64,000 bases of DNA from WTFY01 sp965214675 (lineage in GTDB: Bacteria; Pseudomonadota; Gammaproteobacteria; UBA4575): positions 186,001-250,000 of the forward strand of contig OZ243969.1 of assembly GCA_965214675.1 (NCBI GenBank), written 5' to 3'. The notes below the pieces were generated by a model. It worked only from the letters and a program-made list of their open reading frames with translations, did not search any database and was not told the origin of the DNA. Shown piece by piece: positions 26,697 to 35,019 of this stretch. Every line of letters begins with the position of its first letter. Positions within the stretch are counted from its first letter, which is position 1. Both the position numbers and the translations under genes were made by a program.

Positions 26697-29600
26697 CTAC
26701 CACTGCATGCTGATCTCAGCGCCGAGGGTATGCTCCGGTCGGACCGCATCACTCTCCCAGCGGGTCGCCTTCAGCCCGAAGGAGATATCGGGTGCATGCA
26801 CCTGCCCGGAGCCGGTGGAGCGCACAGGCGTCAGCCGCCAGCCCAGGCTATAGTTGCGAATGTCGGCGGCGAAGTCCAGTCCGACATGTGGGCTGCCCGT
26901 GAAGCGCCCCGAGAAGGCCGGCATCCCGTAGGCGGCCTCCGCGGTCCAGCGGGCGGCGCTCTCGCCGCTGCCCGTGCGATCCTCCAGGGGATCGACCCGG
27001 AACAGTGCATCCAGCCCACCCTCGGCCGGTCCCCCCATCTCCTGGCGAAGCACCAGCGACAGGCCCCGCTCGGTGGCTGGCTTGGGATCGAAGAGCAGCG
27101 AGGCGGCAAAGCCCCGGTCCTCGAGATCATCCGAGTCATGCGTGATCAGGGTGCGCCCCGATAGCTCGAGTGAGAGACCCAGGCTTGGGTCCATCCAGGT
27201 GAGTCCACCGCCGAGTTCCACTCCGAAGCCGGTCTCGGCATCCCCGCCATCCTGGCGCAGACCCAGCTCCAGCTTTGGTGTGACATGCCCGCCCCCTTCG
27301 GTGGCGATGCGGTAACTGCCTTCCAACCCCAGTCGAAGCCGGGTGACATCAGAGTCCGAGGACGCCAGCTCATGGGTCTTGTCAGAAGAGGTACGAGCCC
27401 ACAGGGCATCCGAGGTGATCGCCAGGGCCAGCCCCGATCCCTGTGGGGCGATCACATCGCCTCGTATACCCGTCGAGGCCATGCTCCAGTCGATATCGGA
27501 CTCAAGGGAGCCGCCTGTCTGGGGTTTGAGGGTCACATCCCCTTCACCGTAGCCAAGCGCCCCCCACAGCTTCAGGCGCTGCGAGACCTGTATTGAGGCA
27601 TAGGGCATTACTGCGGTCAGGGTGGCCTCGATCTCACCGTCCCCCTCGCGCACAGCGCCGGCGCACAGCACGGCCCGTGCCTTGGGGTCCATGCCCTGCA
27701 AGTGGACCGGATCGAGGGCCTCACAGATATCCTCACCAGGATCCGTATCCCGGTAGTCACCATCTCCGTCGCTCTGGATCAGGGCCAGGCCGAGCAGCCA
27801 GGTACTGCGTGCATAATCGATCCCCAGCAGGGCCGAGGTAGTCTCCCCATCGAGGGAGAAGGTGCCTTCCTGGCCATCGAAGTTCGAATGTGCGGCACGG
27901 CCCCAGAAGGCGAAGCTGCCGCCCAGGGGGTCCGTCTCGCCGGTGGCGATGAAGTGGCTGGCGAGCAGCGCCTCGCGGGCCGTCATGGAATAGGACGGTG
28001 CAGGCTGATCTGTGAAGCCATGTACATCCTGACCGAAGCCATGCACGTCATAGCCGGTTCCACCGGTACCGAAGGCATGGATAAGCCCGGACGGCCCTCC
28101 GTCCTGCAAGGGGTGCAGGGCAGAATGCACTGCGCTCTCATCGGGGCCGGTGCTATTGAAGCCGGTTTTATCGGAGTGGGTTCCCTGTGCTCCGGGAACA
28201 AGACTCATCGCCTGTCCTGCGATCGCACCCTGCAGCCCGGCGGTGCGGGGTGCTGCAATGCGCCCGGCAATGCCATCGAGCGCCTGCTCGGCCACCGTGC
28301 GACCAAAGCGCGCCAGCCACGCCGCTGGCATCGGGTCGGAGTTGACGATCGTGCCGATCGCAACCCCGTCCGCAATCGACACCGACACCCCGGGCGGGCC
28401 GTTCACGCCGGCATCGAACAGCACCATCTCGAAGGTCTCCGGATCCTCGTCATGGCTGTCGTTGTAGAGGGGGACGTGGATTTGCGTCTCGGTCTGACCC
28501 GGCCTGAACCGGGCCCGCAGCTGCCAGGACCGCTTCCACGCCAGGTAGTCCTGGCCCGCCACGGCCGACACCGGCGACGAATCCCGCGTCGCGTAGTAGA
28601 CATGGACCGGCCAATCTACCTTCTCGCTCAGCGTCACCGTGAAATACCCCGTGCGCTGGTTCTCCTTCATGGTGGCATCGGCAATCGAGATCGTCGGACC
28701 CGAGGCCGCCGCATCGTTGTCGGACACCGCCACCAGGGCGGTATTATCCGGTGGCGCTGCCACCAGGTAGCCGGTGCCGGCATCGAGCGTCGCCGTGATC
28801 GAGCCGTCCGGCTCGTCCACACCATCGTCTACCGTGGCGATCTCAAAGCTCATGCTGCCGGACGTGGGGACCGTGAGCGTCCTCGAGCCGGTCTCGCTGG
28901 TGAAGTCCCCGCTTTGGGTGATCGTGAGCGTCACATCGAGCGGTGCCGCCGGTACCGGGCTCGCCGAGACCGTGAAGGTGGCGTCCGTTCCTTCTGTCAC
29001 GCCAGTACCGCCCACGATACTGATCACCGGCTCATCGTTGTCACGTACCGCCACCAGGGCGGTATCGTCCGGTGCTGCTGCCACCGTGTAGCCCGTGCCG
29101 GTGGCCAGGGTGACGGACACCGCACCATCGGCCTCGTCCGCCCCATCGTCCACCGTGGTCACGGAGAGATCGGTCTGGGTCGTCCCGGCGGTCAGCACCA
29201 CTGTGCGCGGACCTGCACCGGGGGTATCCAGGTAGTCACCGCTCTGCGTGACGGTGAAGGCCATCGTCAGATCGGAGGACGGGGCGGGATCGGCGGTGAG
29301 GGTAAAGGTGGCATTGCCGCCCTCATCCACGGCAGCGCCTGCCGAGAGACTCAGTTCAGGGGTAGCCGGCGTCGCCGGTTGCACCTCGGCCTGTTCCGGC
29401 TGTTCCTCCGGCGCCGCCGCCAGGCATTCGAGCGCCGGCGCCACCGGCGCCCAGCGCTTAAGGCCGCGATCCGCCTGCGCCTTCGCCTCGGTGACGGTCA
29501 TCGGGTTGTTACTGTAGGCGTTGCTCTCCCCGAAGGCGGCCAGTACCCGGCTCCAGCGCTCGACATGGCCCGGCGACGTCCGCCAGGTCTCGGTCGCAGC

Positions 29601-31673
29601 CAGCTGGGCGTCGGCAAGCAGGGCGTCGGAGACGCAGGAAGGCGCCTGGCTGTCGGTGCTTTGCGCGTCGGCATTCAGCGCGTCGCTGCCCGGCCCCACC
29701 GTGAGGGTGGCCGTGGCAGCGAGGCTGTCCAACTGCTGCGTGTCGCCGTGCTCATCGACATATTCCGGGGTCACCGTCACCGTCAGGGTCATCGGGACCG
29801 AGGCACCGTGCTCGATGGTGGTCGTGGTGCCGGTCACACCGGGCAAGTCACCGGAGAGGGCAGTATCGCTGCTCTCGGCCTCCCAGGACACGTCGTAGGA
29901 GGTGGCATGTTCTACCGCATCCCAGCTGGCAGTGGCGCTGGCAGTGTTCACCTCCGCGACCTGCAGGTTGGCGACCGCGGTGTCGGGAACGGACACGGCG
30001 GGCGCACTGGCCCCCTCGCCCTGCAGCGCGGCAGGACAAGTCGGGTTGGCCGTCTTGTCAATACGCGAGGCCCGGCCGCCATTCGGTCCGGCCTTGCTCG
30101 TCAGCAGCACGCATTTGGTGACCCGCTCGTCCTCCACGGCGTTCCAGCGCCGGTCCAGGGGAACGACGCTCCACTCGTACTTCGAGTCGGCCGGTTCGGG
30201 CCGGCCATACACCCAGCCCACATGGCCCTTCGCCTCGAGTGCCGCATGCCAAGGGGTAGTGGTCTTCTTGCCGTCGTGGGGGCTGATGGCATTCACGCGC
30301 ACGACCTTCTCCTGCACCTTGTGGCCGGCCGGTTCCACCGTCCGCAACCTGACGCGGAAGGCGGCGAACTGTTCGGCGGCGTCGTCATAGTCGTTGTGCA
30401 GCTCATTGCCCGGATGGTTCCAGTTAAACTCCAGGCTGATCATCTTCTTGCCACCCGTGGTAAAGCCCGATCCGTAGGCATCAAGGACGAGTTTGCCCTC
30501 GACGTTGCCGGTGATGGCGGCCGGTTCGGTGCTGTCCGCCACCCGCACCTGGGCAATCTTGAGGCTGGTGTTGGTCCGGCTGTTGTCGCCCTTGCGGTTT
30601 TCGCCGGCGGCGTGCACGGAATCCGAGAGGCGGTACTGGTGGGTGGCTCCTGGATTGATCAGGCGATCGTCATGCCGGAAGGCGAAGTGCCAGATCGGCA
30701 GCGGGTTGTTGACGTCATGCTGTGCGCAACGGATGTTCACCGTCACCGTCTGCGACCGGTTCCAGTTCTTGTCGGTGAAGGTGAGGGAGGACTTGGCGAT
30801 GGAGATCCTGCCCTGCTGGCCCCCACGCCAGCTGATGCCGTGGATCTGCGCGTTCTGCGAGAAGTTTCCTGTGTGTTCGATTGAGCCGTCGGCGTTGAAT
30901 CCGTCCCTGACATCGGGCCGGTCCAGATCGGTCGGCTCCCAGATCTCCACGCTCACATACTTGTTCAGGCCGGGCTTGCGGTCGAGCTGGACCTTGTACT
31001 GCACTGACGTGAGCTTGGGCCCGTAGTGCCGCTCTACTCTCTCCAGCTCTCCGGTGTCCTGGTTAACATGAGGCGTCGTCTCAGTGCCAACGTGGCTGTC
31101 CGAGCAGCCGTCGGCCTGCGGCTCATCAATCTGGAAGGTATCCTGGCTGAGCATAATCTGCGGCATGCTGCCAGCAGGAAATGTGGTGCCCGCTTCCCGG
31201 ATCGTGATGGTGAAGGAATGATCGAAGCCCCCTTGATCTACATCCCTGACCCTGATATTGAATGTCTCATCCGGATCGTCGATCGAGTCTGCATTTGTGC
31301 GTACTTCGATTGTGAAGGTACGAGTACTTTTAGTTCCTGAGGTGTAGCAGACATCCCAGTCGAACGATGATCCAAAACTCATAAATAAATCTACAGTACT
31401 GCACAGATGAACCAGTGCAGTAGCAGCACCTGCATGAATCGGATCTTCTACTATTAAATTGGTCGACCAGGCGGACGGTACAGTGATGGTGAAGGTCTTG
31501 GTTTCGCCTTCGGTGATCTCCGTGGAGTCGATCGTCTGTGCGGCGGCCGGAGCGGCGAGGGTGAGCAGGAGTGCGATGGCTGCAACACGGCGCAGGACGC
31601 CGGCAAGAGTGCAGCGGGCGGGAAGGTCGGACTCAGATAAAGAGGGTGAAAGCCCTAGGCAACGAAGCCACAA
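26697..31673 (-). CDS. Calx-beta repeat autotransporter, probably phase variable
   Basis: 1658 codons from the first possible start, a TTG at 31673 without Shine-Dalgarno. A signal peptide (RRVAAIALLLTLAAPAAAQ, ending near residue 46) is followed by a Calx-beta-like region, a large beta-rich domain, an Fn3-like segment (about 600-680), three Calx-beta repeats (DEGGNATFTL, TEGTDATFTV and KENQRTGYFTV starts, each ending in a DND turn), PAWLARFGRTVAEQALDGI, and a C-terminal autotransporter barrel ending GAEISMQW. Secretion across both membranes and surface display are expected. The better start is the ATG at 32073 beyond a 68-copy pentanucleotide tract; at the present repeat number that ATG is out of frame. 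Confidence 0.85.
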   Translation of the reverse strand: MWLRCLGLSPSLSESDLPARCTLAGVLRRVAAIALLLTLAAPAAAQTIDSTEITEGETKTFTITVPSAWSTNLIVEDPIHAGAATALVHLCSTVDLFMSFGSSFDWDVCYTSGTKSTRTFTIEVRTNADSIDDPDETFNIRVRDVDQGGFDHSFTITIREAGTTFPAGSMPQIMLSQDTFQIDEPQADGCSDSHVGTETTPHVNQDTGELERVERHYGPKLTSVQYKVQLDRKPGLNKYVSVEIWEPTDLDRPDVRDGFNADGSIEHTGNFSQNAQIHGISWRGGQQGRISIAKSSLTFTDKNWNRSQTVTVNIRCAQHDVNNPLPIWHFAFRHDDRLINPGATHQYRLSDSVHAAGENRKGDNSRTNTSLKIAQVRVADSTEPAAITGNVEGKLVLDAYGSGFTTGGKKMISLEFNWNHPGNELHNDYDDAAEQFAAFRVRLRTVEPAGHKVQEKVVRVNAISPHDGKKTTTPWHAALEAKGHVGWVYGRPEPADSKYEWSVVPLDRRWNAVEDERVTKCVLLTSKAGPNGGRASRIDKTANPTCPAALQGEGASAPAVSVPDTAVANLQVAEVNTASATASWDAVEHATSYDVSWEAESSDTALSGDLPGVTGTTTTIEHGASVPMTLTVTVTPEYVDEHGDTQQLDSLAATATLTVGPGSDALNADAQSTDSQAPSCVSDALLADAQLAATETWRTSPGHVERWSRVLAAFGESNAYSNNPMTVTEAKAQADRGLKRWAPVAPALECLAAAPEEQPEQAEVQPATPATPELSLSAGAAVDEGGNATFTLTADPAPSSDLTMAFTVTQSGDYLDTPGAGPRTVVLTAGTTQTDLSVTTVDDGADEADGAVSVTLATGTGYTVAAAPDDTALVAVRDNDEPVISIVGGTGVTEGTDATFTVSASPVPAAPLDVTLTITQSGDFTSETGSRTLTVPTSGSMSFEIATVDDGVDEPDGSITATLDAGTGYLVAAPPDNTALVAVSDNDAAASGPTISIADATMKENQRTGYFTVTLSEKVDWPVHVYYATRDSSPVSAVAGQDYLAWKRSWQLRARFRPGQTETQIHVPLYNDSHDEDPETFEMVLFDAGVNGPPGVSVSIADGVAIGTIVNSDPMPAAWLARFGRTVAEQALDGIAGRIAAPRTAGLQGAIAGQAMSLVPGAQGTHSDKTGFNSTGPDESAVHSALHPLQDGGPSGLIHAFGTGGTGYDVHGFGQDVHGFTDQPAPSYSMTAREALLASHFIATGETDPLGGSFAFWGRAAHSNFDGQEGTFSLDGETTSALLGIDYARSTWLLGLALIQSDGDGDYRDTDPGEDICEALDPVHLQGMDPKARAVLCAGAVREGDGEIEATLTAVMPYASIQVSQRLKLWGALGYGEGDVTLKPQTGGSLESDIDWSMASTGIRGDVIAPQGSGLALAITSDALWARTSSDKTHELASSDSDVTRLRLGLEGSYRIATEGGGHVTPKLELGLRQDGGDAETGFGVELGGGLTWMDPSLGLSLELSGRTLITHDSDDLEDRGFAASLLFDPKPATERGLSLVLRQEMGGPAEGGLDALFRVDPLEDRTGSGESAARWTAEAAYGMPAFSGRFTGSPHVGLDFAADIRNYSLGWRLTPVRSTGSGQVHAPDISFGLKATRWESDAVRPEHTLGAEISMQW

Positions 31674-32073
31674 AGGCGCAAATCGGCTCGGCTCGGCTCG
31701 GCTCGGCTCGGCTCGGCTCGGCTCGGCTCGGCTCGGCTCGGCTCGGCTCGGCTCGGCTCGGCTCGGCTCGGCTCGGCTCGGCTCGGCTCGGCTCGGCTCG
31801 GCTCGGCTCGGCTCGGCTCGGCTCGGCTCGGCTCGGCTCGGCTCGGCTCGGCTCGGCTCGGCTCGGCTCGGCTCGGCTCGGCTCGGCTCGGCTCGGCTCG
31901 GCTCGGCTCGGCTCGGCTCGGCTCGGCTCGGCTCGGCTCGGCTCGGCTCGGCTCGGCTCGGCTCGGCTCGGCTCGGCTCGGCTCGGCTCGGCTCGGCTCG
32001 GCTCGGCTCGGCTCGGCTCGGCTATTATATCAACTCCCCCTGACTCAACCCCCAAAAGCCTCTTTGTGCTCAT
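31633..32073 (-). CDS. Current (out-of-frame) reading from the probable true start of the autotransporter gene
   Basis: ATG at 32073 with a strong Shine-Dalgarno (AGGGAG, 5 nt before the ATG) and a candidate promoter just upstream. It encodes MSTKRLLGVESGGVDII and then the pentapeptide AEPSR repeated about 22 times, and stops at 31633 after AFVASLPRAFTLFI. The distance to the autotransporter frame is 400 nt, one more than a multiple of three. Gain of one 5-bp unit or loss of two would join it to the autotransporter. As it stands the product would be a 146-residue repetitive peptide. Confidence 0.6.
   Translation of the reverse strand: MSTKRLLGVESGGVDIIAEPSRAEPSRAEPSRAEPSRAEPSRAEPSRAEPSRAEPSRAEPSRAEPSRAEPSRAEPSRAEPSRAEPSRAEPSRAEPSRAEPSRAEPSRAEPSRAEPSRAEPSRAEPSRAEPICAFVASLPRAFTLFI
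31684..32023. repeat. Pentanucleotide microsatellite, 68 perfect copies of CGGCT
   Basis: 340 bp of uninterrupted CGGCT on the plus strand (AGCCG on the minus). Because 5 and 3 share no factor, every reading frame through it is open and encodes the same pentapeptide cycle on a given strand. Such tracts change length by slipped-strand mispairing. It lies between a ribosome-bound start (32073) and the autotransporter signal peptide. The assembled length may not be exact. Confidence 0.97.
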
Positions 32074-32103
32074 GCTGTCTCCCTGAATTGTCCTTATCCT
32101 GTG

Positions 32104-32132
32104 ATTCTACCTCGGAATTCCCATCCTTGCAG
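32104..32132 (-). promoter_or_regulatory. Candidate promoter for the autotransporter gene
   Basis: Minus strand: CTGCAA (32127-32132), 17-bp spacer, TAGAAT (32104-32109). Transcription would begin near 32097, about 25 nt before the ATG at 32073. The -35 is weak; the spacing and position are what support it. Confidence 0.45.
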
Positions 32133-32205
32133 CCACTACACAAAAGCAGTCTTCGCTATCTCTCCAAGACCTGCTTCGGGTTTCTCCGCCTGATCCAACA
32201 TATTG

Positions 32206-32277
32206 GTGTTTAGCACACCATAAGCACAAAATGTTGTGATGAGGGTTGTATGTAAATCGTTTAGTGTTTATTATACA
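32206..32277 (+). promoter_or_regulatory. Operator/promoter region of the XRE regulator gene
   Basis: Contains GTTTAGTGTTTA (32259-32270), repeated exactly at 33510-33521 after the ImmA gene, and the dyad GGTGT-TTAGC-ACACC near 32206. A TATACA (32272-32277) next to the operator could be the -10. Repressor binding here would give autoregulation, as for ImmR-type regulators. Confidence 0.45.
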
Positions 32278-32300
32278 AGCAACAATATGGGGAAACAGAG

Positions 32301-32654
32301 ATGAGCATCAACGACAGCAGCTTCGGCGCGACCGTCAGACAGTTGAGGGAAGAGAAGAAGATCGGCCTGCGCAGGTTTGCACAAATGGTCGGCATGAGCC
32401 CGACCTACCTGTCGAAGGTCGAACGTGACGAATTTGCGCCCCCCGCCGAACACAAGGTCAGGGCTATAGCCGATGCGCTTGGTCAGGACGCTGATGAGCT
32501 GCTTGCACTGGCCGGTCGCGTTTCATCCGAGCTGGCCGACATCATTAAGCGCCACCCGCGCGAAATGGCAACTTTTCTGCGGGCTGCGAACGGTCTTTCT
32601 GCCGAGGAGATGCATCGGCTAGCCGAGGAGGTCCAGCGGCTCAAGAAGGAGTAA
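32301..32654 (+). CDS. XRE-family helix-turn-helix regulator
   Basis: 117 aa. Residues about 10-68 are a Cro/CI-type HTH: VRQLREEKKIGLRRFAQMVG then MSPTYLSKVERDEFAPP. The C-terminal helical part (SSELADIIKRHPREMATFLRA) is typical of regulators paired with ImmA/IrrE proteases. It is followed 53 nt later by such a protease gene. By analogy with ImmR/ImmA of ICEBs1 it probably represses the element and is inactivated by proteolysis. Confidence 0.9.
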   Translation: MSINDSSFGATVRQLREEKKIGLRRFAQMVGMSPTYLSKVERDEFAPPAEHKVRAIADALGQDADELLALAGRVSSELADIIKRHPREMATFLRAANGLSAEEMHRLAEEVQRLKKE

Positions 32655-32707
32655 GAGTCTGACCAACTGGTGCTAGCGCTACAAATATAGACCCGGATAC
32701 AGATGCA

Positions 32708-33484
32708 ATGACTATCAAAGTGAAGTACTTGTCAAAGCAGCAGATCGAGCGTGACGCGCTGAATCTGCTCGAAGCCTATTTCCATGAGTTGGGCCAACCG
32801 GTCCAGGTCCCAGTCCCCACGGATGAGATCCTTGAAACGTATCTCGGGTTCTCACTCGGTTTTGCTGATCTCAGTTCGCGCCTCGGCATGCCGGACACTG
32901 ACATCCTCGGGGCAATGTGGGTAGACAGGCGCGAGGTATTAATTGATCAGAGTCTGGACCCGCACGTACACCCTGAAATGGAAGGCAGATTTTACTTCAC
33001 GTGTGGCCATGAAGCGGGGCACTGGTGGGAACACAGGTCATACATAACTGGTACTGACTCCCAGGCATCGACGTTCGGCCAAAACCAACCGAAGCCAGGG
33101 GTTATTTGTCGCTCAAGGCAGGCGAAGGAGCCAATCGAATGGCAAGCGGATTACTTCTCTTCATGCCTGCTTATGCCCCGACAACATGTGTTCGATGCGT
33201 GGTCTGCCCGCTTCGGTGCTTTGAGGCCCTTCGTTTACACCGATGATGCGGACCAGGCTTGCCCCCGCCGGAACAAATACCGTGGTCTAAGGCCCATCCA
33301 GGAAATTTTGTTGAGAGCGATAGAGGAGACATTCGAGCCGCACACCTGTGCGTTCGAGACCATCGCGAAGGAGTTCAAACCGATGTTCAGTGTGTCGACG
33401 CAGGCTATGCGCATCCGCTTGGAAAGCCTGGGCCTGCTGCAGGTCGGTTATCCCGTCGAACAGGGTCTGGTTGGTGGATACTGA
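32708..33484 (+). CDS. ImmA/IrrE-family metallo-endopeptidase
   Basis: 258 aa. The zinc motif is GHEAGHWWEH (His101, Glu102, His105), with the downstream EWQADYFSSCLLMP supplying the third-ligand region; both are standard for the family. The N-terminal 90 residues match the usual beta-strand lead-in. The C-terminal SVSTQAMRIRLESLGLL looks like a small winged-helix element. It probably cleaves the XRE repressor encoded upstream in response to a host signal, inducing the element. Confidence 0.9.
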   Translation: MTIKVKYLSKQQIERDALNLLEAYFHELGQPVQVPVPTDEILETYLGFSLGFADLSSRLGMPDTDILGAMWVDRREVLIDQSLDPHVHPEMEGRFYFTCGHEAGHWWEHRSYITGTDSQASTFGQNQPKPGVICRSRQAKEPIEWQADYFSSCLLMPRQHVFDAWSARFGALRPFVYTDDADQACPRRNKYRGLRPIQEILLRAIEETFEPHTCAFETIAKEFKPMFSVSTQAMRIRLESLGLLQVGYPVEQGLVGGY

Positions 33485-33509
33485 TGGGTAGATTTTTTTT
33501 GGAGAAGGT

Positions 33510-33521
33510 GTTTAGTGTTTA
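33510..33521 (+). promoter_or_regulatory. Second copy of the XRE operator-like 12-mer
   Basis: GTTTAGTGTTTA, identical to 32259-32270, located 25 nt after the ImmA stop and 70 nt before the next small gene. It could place the downstream small genes and primase operon under the same repressor. Confidence 0.4.
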
Positions 33522-33590
33522 AGCCATACAGGATAGAGCGTGGGTCATGAACGTCACGCTGAATTTCTTCAACAATGAGGAAAGAATGAC

Positions 33591-33797
33591 ATGATGCCGA
33601 CGAGCAGCAACAAGCCGGCCCTGGAGCAGGCCATGGACCGCCTGTCCCAAGAGGTACGGGATGGCCTGCGGCATGGCTTCTTTGAGTTGACCGTCTCGTG
33701 TGAAATCGTAAAAGGTAGGAAGCGGGGACTGACCATCAAGGCTGGCAAGAATCATCGCTTTACGATCCCTGAAGAAGAGGTCGTAAGCGGAAAATGA
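33591..33797 (+). CDS. Small hypothetical protein
   Basis: 68 aa with an amphipathic helix (ALEQAMDRLSQEVRDGLRHG) and a basic beta-rich C-terminal half (KGRKRGLTIKAGKNHRFTIP). A GAGG lies 10 nt before ATG 33591. Size and place between the regulator pair and the primase are typical of element accessory genes. Function is not recognised. Confidence 0.55.
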   Translation: MMPTSSNKPALEQAMDRLSQEVRDGLRHGFFELTVSCEIVKGRKRGLTIKAGKNHRFTIPEEEVVSGK

Positions 33798-33925
33798 ACC
33801 TCAGCGACCCCTGAGACTGGGGCGCGATGATTTGAATACTATGTCGCTTGCCATCGGTGTGATTCCGAGGTGGAGGGCAGAAGGAACTGCGGCATCCGCG
33901 AGGATGCCGCTTTCTGCAACCACCG

Positions 33926-34123
33926 ATGCGAATGACAAAGCAGGAACTGACTGACCAAACCATTGCCGTCTGGCAACCACGAATGAAGCGCCGCCTCAGT
34001 AATGAGGACGCACGCGAGATTACCGAGAACATCACCGGGTTCTTCACCGTCCTCGCTGAGTGGTCCTACCGGGAAGGATGCGACGGCCCTGAAACGAAGA
34101 ACAGCGAAGGGGTCGACGCATGA
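33926..34123 (+). CDS. Small hypothetical protein coupled to the primase
   Basis: 65 aa, mostly charged helix (RMKRRLSNEDAREITENITG). Its stop overlaps the primase ATG as ATGA, so it is probably cotranslated with it. Phage and satellite genomes often have a small helical protein here. No Shine-Dalgarno is clear. Confidence 0.6.
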   Translation: MRMTKQELTDQTIAVWQPRMKRRLSNEDAREITENITGFFTVLAEWSYREGCDGPETKNSEGVDA

Positions 34124-35019
34124 ACGCTGAGACCCTTGCCCGGACCCTGGGTGGGCGCCGTACTGGCAGCCACTGGATGGCTCCTTGCCCCACCCACGAG
34201 GATAGAGACCCGAGCCTTTCGATCAGGGACGCCGACAACGGCAAGGTTCTGGTGCACTGCCATGCGGGATGCGACCAGTCCGTCGTAATTGGCGAGCTAC
34301 AGTCACGAGGGCTATGGGGTAGCACCAGTGGTCATTGCCAGCGACGTGCGACAAGACAGATACCAACGGTATCTAGTGTGCCGCCGGCGCAGGATGGCAA
34401 CGGCCGAACCGCAGCCGCACTACGCCTGTGGGATTCAGCAGTGCCGGCGGTGGATACGCCTGTTTCGACCTATCTGTATTCGCGCGGGATTAGCCTTGTC
34501 CCACCGGACTCGGTACGCTTTCATCCGTATCTGAAGCATCCCAGCGGTAAAACCTGGCCCGGGATGGTCGCGCTTGTAACGCACGGTGCCGACGGCGAGC
34601 CTCTGGCGATCCACCGGACCTTTTTCGCCCGCGACGGTGCCGACAAGGCACCTATCACCCCGCAGAAGATGATGCTTGGCCCCTGTAGGGGTGGTTCGGT
34701 GCGACTCGCTATGCCTGTCGGCAAGCTGATGGTCGGTGAGGGTATCGAGACCTGCCTTGCTGCGATGCAGGCCACAGGTTTGCCTGCCTGGGCCGCGCTG
34801 TCCGCGTCTGGACTGCGTGCCCTGCAGCTTATTGCAGAGGTCGAAGAGGTAATCGTCTTGGCGGACGGCGACGACCCGGGCGAGGCGGCGGCACTCGATG
34901 CGGCCAGACGGTGGAAGCGCGAAGGCCGGACGGTTCGCATCGCGCACCCGCCCACCGGCATGGACTTCAACGATGTCCTACTCAGTCGCGTTGTCGGCAC
35001 ACAGGTGGGTGCTGCATGA
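34120..35019 (+). CDS. Toprim-domain primase of a mobile element
   Basis: 299 aa. An N-terminal zinc ribbon (Cys23, His26, Cys47, Cys51 in CPTHEDRDPSLS and CHAGCDQ) precedes a toprim domain with Glu207 in VGEGIETC and Asp249/Asp251 in LADGDDPG. This is the layout of P4-type satellite and phage primases that make RNA primers for element replication. The flanking overlaps (ATGA on both sides) make a tight three-gene unit with the small protein and the ATPase. Confidence 0.88.
   Translation: MNAETLARTLGGRRTGSHWMAPCPTHEDRDPSLSIRDADNGKVLVHCHAGCDQSVVIGELQSRGLWGSTSGHCQRRATRQIPTVSSVPPAQDGNGRTAAALRLWDSAVPAVDTPVSTYLYSRGISLVPPDSVRFHPYLKHPSGKTWPGMVALVTHGADGEPLAIHRTFFARDGADKAPITPQKMMLGPCRGGSVRLAMPVGKLMVGEGIETCLAAMQATGLPAWAALSASGLRALQLIAEVEEVIVLADGDDPGEAAALDAARRWKREGRTVRIAHPPTGMDFNDVLLSRVVGTQVGAA

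Noticed and set aside
27702..30884. A 1060-codon open frame on the plus strand opposite the autotransporter gene
   Set aside because: It is antisense to a gene with signal peptide, Calx-beta repeats and barrel; its protein is rich in R, G and H without domain character, as expected for the opposite strand of a GC-rich repetitive gene.
31684..32023. CRISPR array
   Set aside because: Unit of 5 bp with no spacers and no cas genes; it is a simple microsatellite.
31459..32043. Plus-strand frames reading through the microsatellite as a GSARL-type repeat
   Set aside because: Any frame through a pentanucleotide repeat is open; there is no promoter, ribosome site or non-repeat domain on this strand.
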